NCBI GenBank assembly: GCA_028285035.1
Contig: JANQQF010000128.1
Location: forward strand, 38,640 to 102,639
Reading direction: 5' to 3'
Length of the DNA stretch: 64,000 bases
Source: Phycisphaerae bacterium
GTDB lineage: Bacteria; Chloroflexota; Anaerolineae; 4572-78; J111
The notes under the pieces are model-generated. The model saw only the letters and a program-made list of their open reading frames with translations. It ran no database searches and was not told the DNA's origin. This document shows positions 50,279 through 61,312 of this stretch, one piece after another (position 1 is the first letter of the stretch; each line of letters begins with the position of its first letter). The translations under genes were made by a program, and so were the position numbers.

Positions 50279-52441
50279 TTACTCTTGTACTGCAACTTGT
50301 GGACCTGTAAACTGAAGGGTATTCAGAGGTTGATTGTAGGGGAGGCCAGCAAATCGTCGATAAGCGGCGACAGGCAGAAGCGTATCATTTTCGATGAGGA
50401 GACTATCAGATGGATTCTGAGGGCCGAGTGTAATTGGCAGACGAGCGGCCTCGTCCCAGGGCGCTTCGGTGTTTGAGGCCGTGCTTGAGCTAAAGCCCAA
50501 TGCGTAGCCAAATCGCTCGTCATCACCGGTCCACCAGGGGATGGTGTTGACTCGAACCTGCCGTTTATCGCCAGCCTCCCAGCGTGAGGTGCCCCACCAA
50601 AAAAGACTAGGCTGCGTGTAGTCAGTAGCCCCAATCACGTTTCCTTGGGGATCAAGGCGATAGACAATCATTTGATAATCGATGCTGGGCTGTTCGAGAA
50701 CTTCAAAATAGAGCACAATTTGTGGCTCGGTCTCCGACGTGGCCAAGCGACGTATCTCAGATTTTACCCCAACAAGCTTGATTTCATCACCAAATGTGGC
50801 ATCAAAAGTCTGAGTGCCTGCTGGGGGTGTGTCGTATTCAGTGAAGGTGAAAAGGGATTTGGGCATCACATCACGAGAGGCCCCTTTTTTGAGCATAAGA
50901 TAGCCGTCTTCGGCGACAATGAAGCCAAAATCGTGTTCAATAATCAAGCCCGTTAAAAACTCGCCGTGGGCATTAAAACGGTTTGGCAATTTATGGTGGC
51001 TAAGATCCATCCAGACATAATCATACTCAGTCAGCAGGGGACCGTACCAGATGGCAACTTCGGCGCGATGGGCCACGTAAGGTAAAAGCTGAGCTTGGGC
51101 GAGCACGGCGGCGTCTTCTGGAATAGTTTTGGCCAATTCGTGCCCCAATTTATGATGATCGGTCACTTCTAACGGCTCGTATAGTTGAGACAAAGGTGAG
51201 TATCCGCGTAAATTGTGATAGATGAGCGCCGTGATGATGAGCAGAACGGCGGCGACAGAGCCTGTCGTCAAGCGGGGAAGGCCAGGTAGGTGAGATAGCC
51301 GTAACTGCTGTCCAATGATTGTTACGCCATATTGGATACGAGCTAGACCATCGATGGTGGCAAGTAATACAAAGGGGAGCATCGGGGTGGCGTAGTGCCA
51401 CGTTTCCAATTGGCGGGTGGTTGGATTGTTGCTTAGCAGCGAAAAAGCTAAAGATGGAGCAGCTAAAACAAAAAAGGGTAGGCCAAACCAAGGCAATAAA
51501 GCCATTGGCACTGTGAGCATCGCCAACGGAGGCAGGTTATCAGGCCGGAAAATCAGGGCGAGCACTTTATCGGGTTGAGTGATTGGTGATAATGCCACTT
51601 CTGTGGGCGTATTGCCTAACGTTTCAAACCAGGCTGTGAAAATTGATTGACCCTCGGAGACACGGTAGCTTGGGATAATGATTTCGAAGGCAACATAAAA
51701 CCAGGTCAACCCAACTATCATCAAGGGCAGAGCCTCTTGCCAGCGACGACGTAGAATGAGCAAGTATACCCCAATCATAAAGACGTGCAGCGAAATGTCT
51801 TCTTTTGTCGAGAGGGCCAGTAGAAAAAAGAGGCTAGTTAAAATATAGGCAGTTCGAGTTGAGAAGAGTCGGGAGACTCTTGAAGGATCAGGTTTAGGCC
51901 AAAGCCACAGACTGTGCCCTTGATTAGCCAAGGCGTGATCGAGAAAATAGAGCGCTGATAACAAGAACAGAGGGGCTAGGGTCACCGCATGAAAATCAAA
52001 TAGAGTGATCGATTGGGTGACAGGCATTAAGAAATAAGCTAAGACAATTGTCAAGGCAACCCACTCATTTTTCAGGCGACGGGTGGCTAGGGCGTAAAGT
52101 GGTATGGCTGTTAAACTGAGGGCAGTAACTTGTAGCCACAAAAGTAGGCGAGGGTCTGGCCAGAGGCTATATAATGGAAGAACCAGAAATAGAATCGGTT
52201 CAATGTGATTAGCCCATCGGACAAAACCATCATCTTTCATGATAGTCAGGGCAAAGTCCCGGCCCTGTAGATAATTCCAAAGTGGCTGGGCATAAACACC
52301 AACGTCAAATGCCCCTGTTTCAAAGGTTAAATGACGTTGGGCCGCATAGTTTCCAAAGAAGAGTAGGTAGATAAGGATCACACAAATCAGAATGATGCGA
52401 GGCGGCGTAAAATTTTGTTGAAAAAACGTTTTGCTAACCAT
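50279..52441 (-). CDS. DUF2079-type membrane protein with C-terminal beta-sandwich
   Basis: The 720-residue protein has about twelve membrane helices and the DUF2079 marker region TFETGAFDVGVYAQPLWNYLQGRDF near residues 40-65, then ANHIEPILFLVLPLY. The C-terminal 170 residues form a beta-sandwich with YRLDPQGNVIGATDYTQPS and a GYALGFSS edge, related to the domain in its neighbours. DUF2079 proteins are GT-C-like, but no reaction is established. It lies 10 bp after the GT39-like gene and 3 bp before the DUF2723 gene, so the three are probably one operon. Confidence 0.8.
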   Translation of the reverse strand: MVSKTFFQQNFTPPRIILICVILIYLLFFGNYAAQRHLTFETGAFDVGVYAQPLWNYLQGRDFALTIMKDDGFVRWANHIEPILFLVLPLYSLWPDPRLLLWLQVTALSLTAIPLYALATRRLKNEWVALTIVLAYFLMPVTQSITLFDFHAVTLAPLFLLSALYFLDHALANQGHSLWLWPKPDPSRVSRLFSTRTAYILTSLFFLLALSTKEDISLHVFMIGVYLLILRRRWQEALPLMIVGLTWFYVAFEIIIPSYRVSEGQSIFTAWFETLGNTPTEVALSPITQPDKVLALIFRPDNLPPLAMLTVPMALLPWFGLPFFVLAAPSLAFSLLSNNPTTRQLETWHYATPMLPFVLLATIDGLARIQYGVTIIGQQLRLSHLPGLPRLTTGSVAAVLLIITALIYHNLRGYSPLSQLYEPLEVTDHHKLGHELAKTIPEDAAVLAQAQLLPYVAHRAEVAIWYGPLLTEYDYVWMDLSHHKLPNRFNAHGEFLTGLIIEHDFGFIVAEDGYLMLKKGASRDVMPKSLFTFTEYDTPPAGTQTFDATFGDEIKLVGVKSEIRRLATSETEPQIVLYFEVLEQPSIDYQMIVYRLDPQGNVIGATDYTQPSLFWWGTSRWEAGDKRQVRVNTIPWWTGDDERFGYALGFSSSTASNTEAPWDEAARLPITLGPQNPSDSLLIENDTLLPVAAYRRFAGLPYNQPLNTLQFTGPQVAVQE

Positions 52442-52451
52442 ACGTCAATGT

Positions 52452-55400
52452 CTACCGCGTTGTTAATCCAGGGATACGGACGGCATCATCACCCTCATTA
52501 CAAGTTGCTACCAAGCAAGAGCCCTCAGTTAATCGTAATCGCTCGCCTGTTTCCGTGTTATAAAGGCCGATGGCGAGGTTGTACTCCCCGGCAGGGGCAT
52601 TATTGGCAACCGGGAAAAGATATTCGTCTGCAATGTATTCCCCCGTGAGCCAGCCAGTGGTTGGAAACGCTCCATTGCCAGGAACGTGATCCATTTGCCC
52701 ATAAAGTAAACCATCGGGGCCGATGAGGTGTATAAACGCTGTATAATTTTGCTCGAACTCACTTTCGACCTGCCAATAAAGGCGCGCCGCTACAGTCTCG
52801 CCTGGAGCAATGTTTAGAGTTGTAGTATCAAGGCCAACCAATCGAACTTGATCGTTGAAGCTGGCATCAAGTGGAAGTTGAGGTGTTGGTGCTTCAAAAT
52901 TGCGTGTCCAACCATCAACCTGAAATTCGCCGAGCAGTAGTGTGACTAGGGCTGGATCTTCTTCTGTCTCCAGTTGTAGGTTGAGATTATACATTCCAGG
53001 TGTCACTGTGGGCGGAATGCGGACATTCAGCCAACCACGTAGCACATCTCCTGTTTGCCATTGTGAGGTTGGATAATCTATCCCGACAAGATCGGTGGGA
53101 CCGGATAGCAAAATTTGTTCATTGGTTTCGATGGCCGAGGCCATAAAAGACATTTTTACATCGGCCTGGATGGGACTGGATGCAGACCAAAGCAGTGAAC
53201 CCAAGATTTCATTCCCAGAATAGACCGTTTCACTCGGTAATGCCTCCATTCCGATTAACGTTAGTCCTGGTACAAATTCCTGCTGAATGGGGTAAGCCAA
53301 AGCAGCTTTATCAACCGGAATGGCTTGTTTGGCGGGTAACACCGTGACGGTGCCCAGTGAAATCGTTTGTCCAAATGTTGCGTCGGCTTCGGTTGAAATA
53401 ATTGGCAGGCGAGTGAGTGCTTCATCTTGATAAACGGCAATTCGTAAGTCGTATTCGCCTGGGGCGGTTGCTGGCGGAATTGGGATGAGAAAGTATGTAT
53501 CCTCCTGATCGCCAATATCCCATTTTTGGCTGGGGAATTGTAGGATGTTGCTGATTAAGAGTTTGTCGATTTGGGTGATGAGTTGGCCTGTTTTGTTGTA
53601 CAGCAGGGCGGACACCTTCAAATTTTCGGGATGGTCACCTAACTTTTCCCAGCCCAAACGTAGCCATAGTAAGTCATTGCTATGGGCCTGGGGTTGGGTC
53701 ACTGCGTTAGCATCGCTGGCACTACCAAAGCCGTACTGTGTCAAGGCAACTTGATGACCAAAGTTTGTGCTAAGTGGCGTAAGAACCTCACCTCCTGCAA
53801 AATCAGGCTCTGATGTTTCTAGCTTATAGGTGGAAATATCGAAATATTTGAATGACTCGGTCACTTCATAGTGCCCAAATTTTTCGAGATAGTAGGGAAT
53901 TACTTCTTTGGGATCAGCCCCGGTATGTTTTGAGGTTTGCCAGGTGATCACTCGGATCAAATCATTTGTAGCGGCGGCGTTGGTTAAATCATCGGCTAAG
54001 GTTGTTTCATCGTCAATGACCCAGTGGTGTGTGGCTGGTGGTTGGTCTAAATCAACTAGAAAATCGGTGGTAAAGTTGGGATTGACATCACCTGCTGCAG
54101 TATTTCGGGGTAGAATAAAAGCTGAATTTGAGCGGGTGTCGCGATTGATTTCCTCAGCCATTTCAACGGCATAAAAGTGATAGGCCGCCTCAACATCATT
54201 AGTGTTTGGGAAGATGTAAAAATATTGAAACAGATTGTAACTCGTTGCTTGCCATAGGGGAAGAACTAGTCCAATTACCCCAACGATACCGACGATGCTA
54301 GCCAGACGAGTGTAGTTTTGTGCGCCCAATGGGGCTAGCAACAAACGTTTGCCGAGATACCACAATCCCCAGAATAAATCGACGATGAAAATGGCTGCCA
54401 AAATATAGGTCGGATCGGTTGCCCCAATGGCCCGTAAAGTGTGAGGTATAGAGTCAGGGGAGAGAATGCTAGGGAAGAGCATAATGCAAAACCATAGCAA
54501 GGTAAAAAGGTAAGCTGCTTCACCCCGAAGCCCTCGCCACAGACTGATTAAAAAGCCAAGGAAGACCATTAGCCCGATGATAGGGGGCAGGGTTAAACGG
54601 TCGGGTAGTTGACCGACAAACCAGGAAAATGAGATGCCAAAGGCACTGAAATTGCCGACAAAGCTTCGCCAAAGTAAGCCCCACGGATCCCCCAAATTTA
54701 TGTTTGGATTGAGGAAGGAAGCCTGGCTGACGCGGGTTAAGCCCGGCTCATCGCTGGGGCTAGTTAACAAGACGAAGACGAGTGGCACGAGCAATAATGT
54801 TGCGGTGAGTGCAGCCGCAAAAATGTTCCAAAACTGGGTCGTCAAATAAGCCTGCGTCGGCACTAATCGCCATCCGAAAATGCTTTGATCTGTAGACTCC
54901 TCTGAAGAAGGTTGTTCTTTTGTAAATCGTCTGCTAATCAGCACGATCAACCATTGTGTAATGAAAAAGGCAGCATATAAAGGTGGGGCGAACGCACCTG
55001 ACAGATAAATGTACATCAGACTGCCTAAGAAAAGCCCACTTCCAATGAAGATGAATTTTGAGCGAACACCTGCTCCTTGCTGCCTTGAACTTCGATTTAG
55101 GCCGCGCCAAAGCAAATAGATGGAAGGCATTAATAGGAAAGGAACGCCGATACCAGCGAAGGCCACACGACTGGCTTGTAAATGCCAGACAGAAACAGCC
55201 AGGCCCAATGTTGAGAGGGCAGAAATAAGGCGGGCTCTATTTAATGAGACTTGAGTTTCTTGCTCAACTGAGCCTCGGAACATTTCTCGAACAGCCCAAT
55301 AGTGGGCGAAGATCCCAACGAGGCCAGCCCAGGCGGCCAGCCCCCGAATTGTTGCAATTGAGGGGCCAAATAAATAGAAGGCAGCTGCGGCAAAGTAGAA

Positions 55401-55670
55401 GCCCAGGACACCACCCCCACCTTGCCCTTCATAGGAGTAGCTGATGCCCTCACGCAAAGTTTTTAAAGCCCCAACAGCGCCAACCGCTTCATCGGAGTTG
55501 AAGCCCGGTGGTACTTCGCCAATGCGCCAGTATCGCAAATAGGTTGCCAAAACCATAATGGCAATAAAGATGGTCCATTCAATCCAAAGAACCCATTTTG
55601 GCTCGGTTTGTTTCTTGCTGTCCAACAACGCCTCCCGAAAACCAGTCAATAAACAGCCCACCTGTTTCAA
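52452..55670 (-). CDS. GT39/ArnT-like GT-C membrane glycosyltransferase with three beta-sandwich domains
   Basis: The 1072-residue protein has a PMT/ArnT-type catalytic loop (EVPPGFNSDEAVGAVGA near residues 50-66, with the family's acidic pair), about eleven to twelve membrane helices up to about 480, and a large extracytoplasmic part. The latter has three beta-sandwich modules, the last with NYTAFIHLIGPDG, PTTGWLTGE and APAGEYNLAIGLYNTETGERL. ArnT adds lipid-linked Ara4N to lipid A, but this organism is not expected to have LPS. It leads the run of three giant membrane genes. The TTG at 55670 is uncertain; TTG codons at 55628/55625, close to GGGAGG, are alternatives, and a hairpin (AGCCC..CCT/AGG..GGGCT) spans 55656-55679. 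Confidence 0.78.
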   Translation of the reverse strand: MKQVGCLLTGFREALLDSKKQTEPKWVLWIEWTIFIAIMVLATYLRYWRIGEVPPGFNSDEAVGAVGALKTLREGISYSYEGQGGGGVLGFYFAAAAFYLFGPSIATIRGLAAWAGLVGIFAHYWAVREMFRGSVEQETQVSLNRARLISALSTLGLAVSVWHLQASRVAFAGIGVPFLLMPSIYLLWRGLNRSSRQQGAGVRSKFIFIGSGLFLGSLMYIYLSGAFAPPLYAAFFITQWLIVLISRRFTKEQPSSEESTDQSIFGWRLVPTQAYLTTQFWNIFAAALTATLLLVPLVFVLLTSPSDEPGLTRVSQASFLNPNINLGDPWGLLWRSFVGNFSAFGISFSWFVGQLPDRLTLPPIIGLMVFLGFLISLWRGLRGEAAYLFTLLWFCIMLFPSILSPDSIPHTLRAIGATDPTYILAAIFIVDLFWGLWYLGKRLLLAPLGAQNYTRLASIVGIVGVIGLVLPLWQATSYNLFQYFYIFPNTNDVEAAYHFYAVEMAEEINRDTRSNSAFILPRNTAAGDVNPNFTTDFLVDLDQPPATHHWVIDDETTLADDLTNAAATNDLIRVITWQTSKHTGADPKEVIPYYLEKFGHYEVTESFKYFDISTYKLETSEPDFAGGEVLTPLSTNFGHQVALTQYGFGSASDANAVTQPQAHSNDLLWLRLGWEKLGDHPENLKVSALLYNKTGQLITQIDKLLISNILQFPSQKWDIGDQEDTYFLIPIPPATAPGEYDLRIAVYQDEALTRLPIISTEADATFGQTISLGTVTVLPAKQAIPVDKAALAYPIQQEFVPGLTLIGMEALPSETVYSGNEILGSLLWSASSPIQADVKMSFMASAIETNEQILLSGPTDLVGIDYPTSQWQTGDVLRGWLNVRIPPTVTPGMYNLNLQLETEEDPALVTLLLGEFQVDGWTRNFEAPTPQLPLDASFNDQVRLVGLDTTTLNIAPGETVAARLYWQVESEFEQNYTAFIHLIGPDGLLYGQMDHVPGNGAFPTTGWLTGEYIADEYLFPVANNAPAGEYNLAIGLYNTETGERLRLTEGSCLVATCNEGDDAVRIPGLTTR

Positions 55671-56210
55671 GGCGGGCTGGAATATGTGCTGGTTTGTGAG
55701 CGGACATGATAGTCATCTTTAAGGAGTTGGCAAACTGGTTTTTGATTTATCCGATTTTTTTGAAAATCGAGAAAATAGTACTTGACAAAAAAGAATGTTT
55801 AGGTTATGATGTAACATTGCGGTTGGTAGTCGCAAATAAATCGTTTTTCCCATAAAAATCAATGCCTCTTAATATCTTTAGAAATGGGGAATTACCTCAA
55901 AAATCGTAGACACTTAATGTTTTACCTCTCTTCTACGAAAGCTGTGTTTAAAGAATTTTATTTTTTGAAAAGGTACAATTTATCAAAAACATCAAGGCTG
56001 ATCGTTTTTGTAGCTATTTATGCAAAAAAGTTAACGATTAATCCTTAATGTTGTTTGATGATTACCAATTTTGTAGACCTGTTGTTGGTGGTGGACTATA
56101 CTGAAATCATAATGAAACTAAGCCTTTTTTAATTACTTGGTCTCTTAAGAAAAGTCTTGATTTCAAGTGATTTTCAGTGACGCTCTTATTTTATAAGGAG
56201 ATGATGGTTT
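55671..56210. promoter_or_regulatory. Long AT-rich leader upstream of rpoB
   Basis: These 540 bp between divergent genes contain no ORF. A perfect -35-like TTGACA lies at 55792-55797, but the best -10 (TAACAT, 55812-55817) is only 14 bp away. TATACT at 56097-56102 is another -10 candidate with poor -35. The ribosome site AAGGAG (56195-56200) precedes the rpoB ATG by 10 bases. The usual rplJ-rplL genes before rpoB are not here. Confidence 0.45.
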
Positions 56211-59200
56211 ATGTCTTATTTACCTGCGCGAAAGAATTATGCTCGAATTGCAGATGTTTTGGAGTTGCCTCGGTTAATTGAAGTACAGTTAAAGTCATTT
56301 GAAGTGTTTAAGGCAGAAGGATTAGGTGAGTTACTGCAAGAAATTTCGCCGATTGTGAGTTTTAATAAAAATTTAGAACTCCATTTTTTGGATTATCGCT
56401 TTGATGAGGCGAAATATTCAGAGAAAGAGTGCCGCGAGCGTGACATTACGTTTGCTAGTCCAGTTTGGGTAAAAGTTCGTTTGGTTAACAAAGAAACTGG
56501 TGAAATTCAAGAGCAAGAAGTATTTATGGGTGACTTCCCACTGATGACAAAGAATGGGACTTTTGTTATCAATGGGGCTGAGCGCGTCGTTGTCTCTCAG
56601 CTAATCCGATCGCCTGGGGCTTATTTTACCGTTGAAGAGGATCGTGCGACAGGGCGTGGGTTGGCTTTTGCTAAATTGATCCCTAATCGTGGGGCTTGGC
56701 TTGAGTTTGAAACCTCAAAACGAGATTTGGTTTCAGTCAAGGTTGATCGTAAACGAAAGTTGCCTGTCTCTGTCTTATTGCGAGCGATCCAAATTGCGGA
56801 TTTAGACGAAGAAACCCTCAAGAAAGCAATGAAGGACCCGGCGTTCTGTGTTGAGATGGGTTTGGGGACAGATGAGCAATTGCTTCAACTGTTTGAGGAT
56901 GTCGATACAGAGCCAGAACGAGCCTTTATCCCAGCTAGTATTGATAAAGATCCAACCAAGAATATGCATGAAGCTTTGTTGGAATTCTATAAAAAACTTC
57001 GACCTGGAGACCCGCCAACGATTGATAATGCTGTCTCCTTCTTAAACTCGTTATTGTTCTCTGCCCGTCGATATGACTTGGGGAAAGTTGGTCGATATAA
57101 GTTAAATCGACGACTTGGTATTGATACACCGATTGAGCAGCGAACCCTGACCAAAGAAGATTTGGTTAGCGTCATCGCTCGAATTATCAATATCAATAAC
57201 GAGAAAATTAAGCCTGATGACATCGATCACTTAGGTAATCGTCGGGTGAAAACAGTTGGGGAATTGATCCAGAATCAATTACGCGTGGGGCTGCTTCGTA
57301 TGGAGCGCGTCGTTCGTGAGCGAATGTCTATTCGTGACCCAGAGCAAATTTCGCCAATGTCATTGATCAATATTCGCCCAGTTGTGGCCGCGACTCGTGA
57401 ATTCTTTGGCGGTAGTCAGCTGTCACAGTTTATGGATCAAACGAATCCACTCTCAGAATTGACCCACAAGCGAACGATAAGTGCTTTGGGGCCTGGTGGG
57501 TTACGTCGAGAGCGAGCTGGGTTTGATGTCCGGGACGTTCACCATAGTCACTACGGTCGTATTTGCCCGATTGAAACGCCTGAAGGTCCGAATATTGGTT
57601 TGATTGGTCGTTTAGCTGCGTTTAGCCAGGTTAATGAGTTTGGGTTTATCGAAACACCCCTTCGTAGAATATTGAAACAAGTTGACCCTAAAGATGTGGA
57701 TACTTTAGTTGGGAAAACAACAAGAGCCGATGTACGGGATGATAAAGGGGATGTACTGGTTCCAAAGGACACTTCAATTGATGAGGATATCGCTATCAAG
57801 ATTGCTCAATCAGGAACAGAAGCATTTGTCTTGATTAAACCCATCGTAACTGATGAAATCCTTTATCTGTCTGCTGATGAAGAGGAGTCGTACACGATTG
57901 CTCAGGCGAACGCACCACTTGATGAAAATCGACAATTTATGAACCCCCGAGTTAGTGTGCGTCAAGGTCAATCTTTCTCACTTGAAAATGTAGAGAAAGC
58001 TGATTTTATGGATGTATCGCCTAAGCAGATTGTGGGGATTAGTGCGGCTTTAATTCCATTTCTTGAGCACGATGATGCGAACCGGGCTTTGATGGGGTCC
58101 AACATGCAGCGGCAAGCTGTACCACTGTTGCGGCCTGATGCCCCAATGGTTGGAACAGGGATGGAAAATCAGGCGGCTTTAGACTCTGGTCAGGTTCTAA
58201 TTGCGAAACGAGCAGGTGAAGCTATTAGTGTGACTGGGAAGTCGATTATCCTTCGCGAAGAAGATGGGCAGGAAACAAAATATATTCTGCGCAAATTCAA
58301 CCGATCAAATCAATCGACCTGTATTGATCAGCGCCCAACAATTAACAAAGGTGATTTTATTGAGGCTGGTACAATTATTGCTGACTCTAGCTCAACAGAT
58401 AATGGGGAATTGGCGCTAGGCCAGAATGTTTTATGTACGTTCCTAAGTTGGGAAGGTGGGAATTATGAGGATGCGATTCTTATCAGCGAGGAGATGGTTT
58501 GGAAGGATAAATTCACATCAATTCATATCGAAAAATATGAGATTGAGGCTCGCGATACAAAGTTAGGCCCAGAGGAAATTACCCGAGATATTCCAAATGT
58601 TGGTGAGGATGCACTAAAAGATTTGGATGAAACAGGTGTCATTCGGGTTGGGGCAGAAGTTGGCCCTGGCGATATCTTGGTCGGTAAAATTACACCAAAA
58701 GGTGAGACAGAGCTTACACCTGAGGAAAAATTGCTTCGTGCGATTTTTGGTGAAAAAGCGCGTGAGGTGAAAGACTCCAGTCTGCGTCTACCACCGGGTG
58801 AAAAGGGAATCGTTGTTGATGTTCGCGAGTTCTCTCGTGAAGAGCACCGCGATTTGCCTACCGGGGTTGATCGAATGGTTCGGGTGATGATTGCCCAACG
58901 CCGAAAAATCACTGAAGGTGATAAGATGGCAGGGCGTCACGGTAATAAAGGGGTAATCTCTAAAGTTGTTCCAGTCGAGGATATGCCTTATTTAGATGAC
59001 GGTACACCAGTCCAAATTATCTTGAATCCTCTAGGGGTTCCGGCTCGGATGAATATTGGCCAGGTTTTAGAGACACACCTGGGTTGGGCTGCCTCACGTC
59101 TAGGATTCAGAGCTGTGACTCCCGTATTTGATGGGGCTGATGAGGATGAAATTGCGGCTGAGTTGGCTCGTTCTTGGTTGATGGACCGTGCGTGGCGACA

Positions 59201-60146
59201 GATTACTATCAAAGCTTGGGAATGGATTGAAGAACAAGGCTATGATCCCGAAGAGTTAGAGGACGAGTATGAAGCCCGAGCGTTATATCTGGTAGATAAT
59301 TTTGTTGAAAAAGGGTATGATGAGGCTTTGTTGTCCTCAGATTATGTCTATGCTCGACGATCTGTTCTACGAGAGTGGCTATTGGATAGAGGCCATGACC
59401 CAGACTTCCTGGTTTCCTATGAAGGGCAACGCCGGGCTATGGGGATCGGTGAAAGAGCACGCGAACAAATTCGATTGGTGTGTTTACGCGAGTGGTTGTG
59501 GGCAATGAAAGACCGGCTCGTAGAAATTGCTGATGGCCGTCGTTCTATGACCTTAGATGCTTTAGACATTGATGCGCTAGCTGATAATGAACTTGATAAG
59601 CCGTCTATCGAAGTCTCACGAGAATTGCGGTTGCCAATGCCTACCACAGGTAAAATGACCCTTTATGATGGCAAAACAGGAGAACCATTTGATCGTCCTG
59701 TAACCGTGGGTATTGTAAAAATGCTTAAGTTGGCTCACTTGGTTGAAGATAAGGTACACGCTCGCTCCACTGGGCCATACAGTTTGGTTACGCAACAGCC
59801 TCTTGGTGGTAAAGCACAGTTTGGTGGTCAGCGCTTTGGTGAGATGGAAGTTTGGGCCCTTGAAGCATATGGGGCTGCTCATACCCTGCAGGAAATGTTA
59901 ACCGTTAAGAGTGATGATGTTGTGGGACGGGTAAAAACCTATGAAGCCATTGTCAAAGGTGAGCCAATTCAGGACCCTGGCCTCCCAGAAAGCTTCCGGG
60001 TTTTGGTTAAGGAGCTACAATCATTAGGATTGTCGGTGGAAGTTATTTCTGAAGATGAAGAGCGTATGACATTTGGTAAGGAAGAGCAAAAAGAACGATT
60101 ACCGAAACTTGGCTTAGGTTTGGGGATTCCTGGTGGTGCGCGCTAG
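56211..60146 (+). CDS. rpoB: DNA-directed RNA polymerase subunit beta
   Basis: The 1311-residue protein is full length and carries standard RpoB landmarks: the [19 protein letters not shown] block near 120-140, rifampicin-region [45 protein letters not shown] and the C-terminal [24 protein letters not shown]. It includes an extra insert of about 100 residues near 975-1100 ([13 protein letters not shown]...), rich in charged residues. The rpoC gene, which normally follows, is absent; the next gene is rpsL. The rplKAJL genes that normally precede it are also absent. Confidence 0.98.
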   Translation: MSYLPARKNYARIADVLELPRLIEVQLKSFEVFKAEGLGELLQEISPIVSFNKNLELHFLDYRFDEAKYSEKECRERDITFASPVWVKVRLVNKETGEIQEQEVFMGDFPLMTKNGTFVINGAERVVVSQLIRSPGAYFTVEEDRATGRGLAFAKLIPNRGAWLEFETSKRDLVSVKVDRKRKLPVSVLLRAIQIADLDEETLKKAMKDPAFCVEMGLGTDEQLLQLFEDVDTEPERAFIPASIDKDPTKNMHEALLEFYKKLRPGDPPTIDNAVSFLNSLLFSARRYDLGKVGRYKLNRRLGIDTPIEQRTLTKEDLVSVIARIININNEKIKPDDIDHLGNRRVKTVGELIQNQLRVGLLRMERVVRERMSIRDPEQISPMSLINIRPVVAATREFFGGSQLSQFMDQTNPLSELTHKRTISALGPGGLRRERAGFDVRDVHHSHYGRICPIETPEGPNIGLIGRLAAFSQVNEFGFIETPLRRILKQVDPKDVDTLVGKTTRADVRDDKGDVLVPKDTSIDEDIAIKIAQSGTEAFVLIKPIVTDEILYLSADEEESYTIAQANAPLDENRQFMNPRVSVRQGQSFSLENVEKADFMDVSPKQIVGISAALIPFLEHDDANRALMGSNMQRQAVPLLRPDAPMVGTGMENQAALDSGQVLIAKRAGEAISVTGKSIILREEDGQETKYILRKFNRSNQSTCIDQRPTINKGDFIEAGTIIADSSSTDNGELALGQNVLCTFLSWEGGNYEDAILISEEMVWKDKFTSIHIEKYEIEARDTKLGPEEITRDIPNVGEDALKDLDETGVIRVGAEVGPGDILVGKITPKGETELTPEEKLLRAIFGEKAREVKDSSLRLPPGEKGIVVDVREFSREEHRDLPTGVDRMVRVMIAQRRKITEGDKMAGRHGNKGVISKVVPVEDMPYLDDGTPVQIILNPLGVPARMNIGQVLETHLGWAASRLGFRAVTPVFDGADEDEIAAELARSWLMDRAWRQITIKAWEWIEEQGYDPEELEDEYEARALYLVDNFVEKGYDEALLSSDYVYARRSVLREWLLDRGHDPDFLVSYEGQRRAMGIGERAREQIRLVCLREWLWAMKDRLVEIADGRRSMTLDALDIDALADNELDKPSIEVSRELRLPMPTTGKMTLYDGKTGEPFDRPVTVGIVKMLKLAHLVEDKVHARSTGPYSLVTQQPLGGKAQFGGQRFGEMEVWALEAYGAAHTLQEMLTVKSDDVVGRVKTYEAIVKGEPIQDPGLPESFRVLVKELQSLGLSVEVISEDEERMTFGKEEQKERLPKLGLGLGIPGGAR

Positions 60147-60184
60147 GTTTATAAAGACGATGCCCATAAAAATGAATTGGGTAT

Positions 60185-60213
60185 TTGACAAACCTGATTG
60201 TTAGTGGTATAGT
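60185..60213 (+). promoter_or_regulatory. Promoter for the rpsL-rpsG unit
   Basis: TTGACA (60185-60190), 17 bp, then TATAGT (60208-60213) preceded by TGG (extended -10). It is one of the best promoters in the window, and its start near 60220 gives a leader of about 175 nt before rpsL. Confidence 0.78.
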
Positions 60214-60305
60214 CGCTTCTTGCCTGTGGGTTTATCTACCATCTTTACAAGATTAACATAGAGAAGTTAATCTTGGCCCACAAAATATGGACAGTTTGAT
60301 ATTTA

Positions 60306-60341
60306 ACGAGGCCACCGAATAAGCCGTTTCGGTGGCCTCGT
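60306..60341 (+). promoter_or_regulatory. Perfect 14-bp leader hairpin before rpsL
   Basis: ACGAGGCCACCGAA (60306-60319) pairs with TTCGGTGGCCTCGT (60328-60341) around an 8-nt loop. No T-run follows, so it is not a standard intrinsic terminator. It lies between the promoter at 60185 and the rpsL start and could be a target for ribosomal-protein feedback or a stability element. Confidence 0.6.
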
Positions 60342-60393
60342 GTCCTGACTAGGAATATTAAGTAGACGGTAATTTTGTAGAAGGAGAATTTTC

Positions 60394-60807
60394 TTGCCTA
60401 CAATAAATCAATTAGTTCGTAAAGGACGTAAGCTCAAAAAAGGGCGAACAAAAGCTCCGGCCCTGCGTTTTAACTACAATGCCCTCAAAGGCCGAATGAT
60501 TCCCAGTAATGGATCACCGCAAAAGCGAGGGGTTTGTACGCAAGTTCGTACAATGACGCCAAAAAAGCCTAACTCGGCTCTGCGGAAGATTGCGCGGGTT
60601 CGTCTAACAAACGGGCTTGAGGTAACAGCCTATATTCCCGGCGAAGGTCATAGTTTGCAGGAGCACTCTGTGGTTCTGGTGCGTGGCGGTCGGGTAAAGG
60701 ATTTGCCTGGGGTTCGGTATCATATTGTTCGTGGTGCATTGGATACGACTGGTGTTGGTGCTAAACGACGTGGACGATCGAAATATGGGACCAAGCGACC
60801 AAGATAA
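60394..60807 (+). CDS. rpsL: 30S ribosomal protein S12
   Basis: The 137-residue protein is unmistakable: [11 protein letters not shown] start, [15 protein letters not shown], the decoding-centre loop and [19 protein letters not shown] near the C-terminus. The TTG start (60394) follows AGAAGGAGA at good spacing. This organism uses TTG in several highly expressed genes. It binds 16S rRNA helix 44 and helps decoding fidelity. Confidence 0.98.
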   Translation: MPTINQLVRKGRKLKKGRTKAPALRFNYNALKGRMIPSNGSPQKRGVCTQVRTMTPKKPNSALRKIARVRLTNGLEVTAYIPGEGHSLQEHSVVLVRGGRVKDLPGVRYHIVRGALDTTGVGAKRRGRSKYGTKRPR

Positions 60808-60841
60808 ATTTTTATCTTGATTGTTTAGAACGGAGAAAATT

Positions 60842-61312
60842 ATGGCACGAAGAAATCGAGCTCAAAAACGTCCAGTAACGCCTGACGTGAAATATAATAG
60901 TCGAACAGTTGCCAGTTTTATCAATCGTTTGATGAAAGATGGCAAGAAAACTGTAGCGGCTTCAATTTTCTATAAATCGCTTGATATTGTAGAAGATCGA
61001 TTGAAAAAGCCTGGAATTGATGTGTTTGAACAGGCAATGAAAAATGCAACACCCCTGATTGAAGTTCGTCCTCGTCGGGTTGGTGGTGCAACTTATCAAA
61101 TTCCATTGGAAGTTCGCCCTTCGCGACGTCAAAGTTTGGCTATTCGCTGGTTGGTTAATGCTGCTCGATCTCGTTCTGGAAGATCAATGGCAGAAAAACT
61201 AGCGGCCGAAATTATTGATGCGTCTAATAATCAAGGGGCAACCGTTAAGAAACGAGAAGATACTCATAGAATGGCTGAAGCTAACAAAGCTTTTGCCCAT
61301 TACCGCTGGTAA
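60842..61312 (+). CDS. rpsG: 30S ribosomal protein S7
   Basis: The 156-residue protein has the S7 signatures [15 protein letters not shown], the [22 protein letters not shown] region in two blocks, and [14 protein letters not shown]. The ATG at 60842 follows CGGAGAAAAT; an in-frame upstream codon at 60821 is rejected because it has no ribosome site. S7 nucleates assembly of the 30S head and can repress the str operon by binding its mRNA. The gene follows rpsL by 34 bp. Confidence 0.98.
   Translation: MARRNRAQKRPVTPDVKYNSRTVASFINRLMKDGKKTVAASIFYKSLDIVEDRLKKPGIDVFEQAMKNATPLIEVRPRRVGGATYQIPLEVRPSRRQSLAIRWLVNAARSRSGRSMAEKLAAEIIDASNNQGATVKKREDTHRMAEANKAFAHYRW

Noticed and set aside
60147..60393. 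A hidden or broken rpoC remnant between rpoB and rpsL
   Set aside because: The 247 bp contain a promoter and a hairpin, but no frame with RpoC motifs on either strand.
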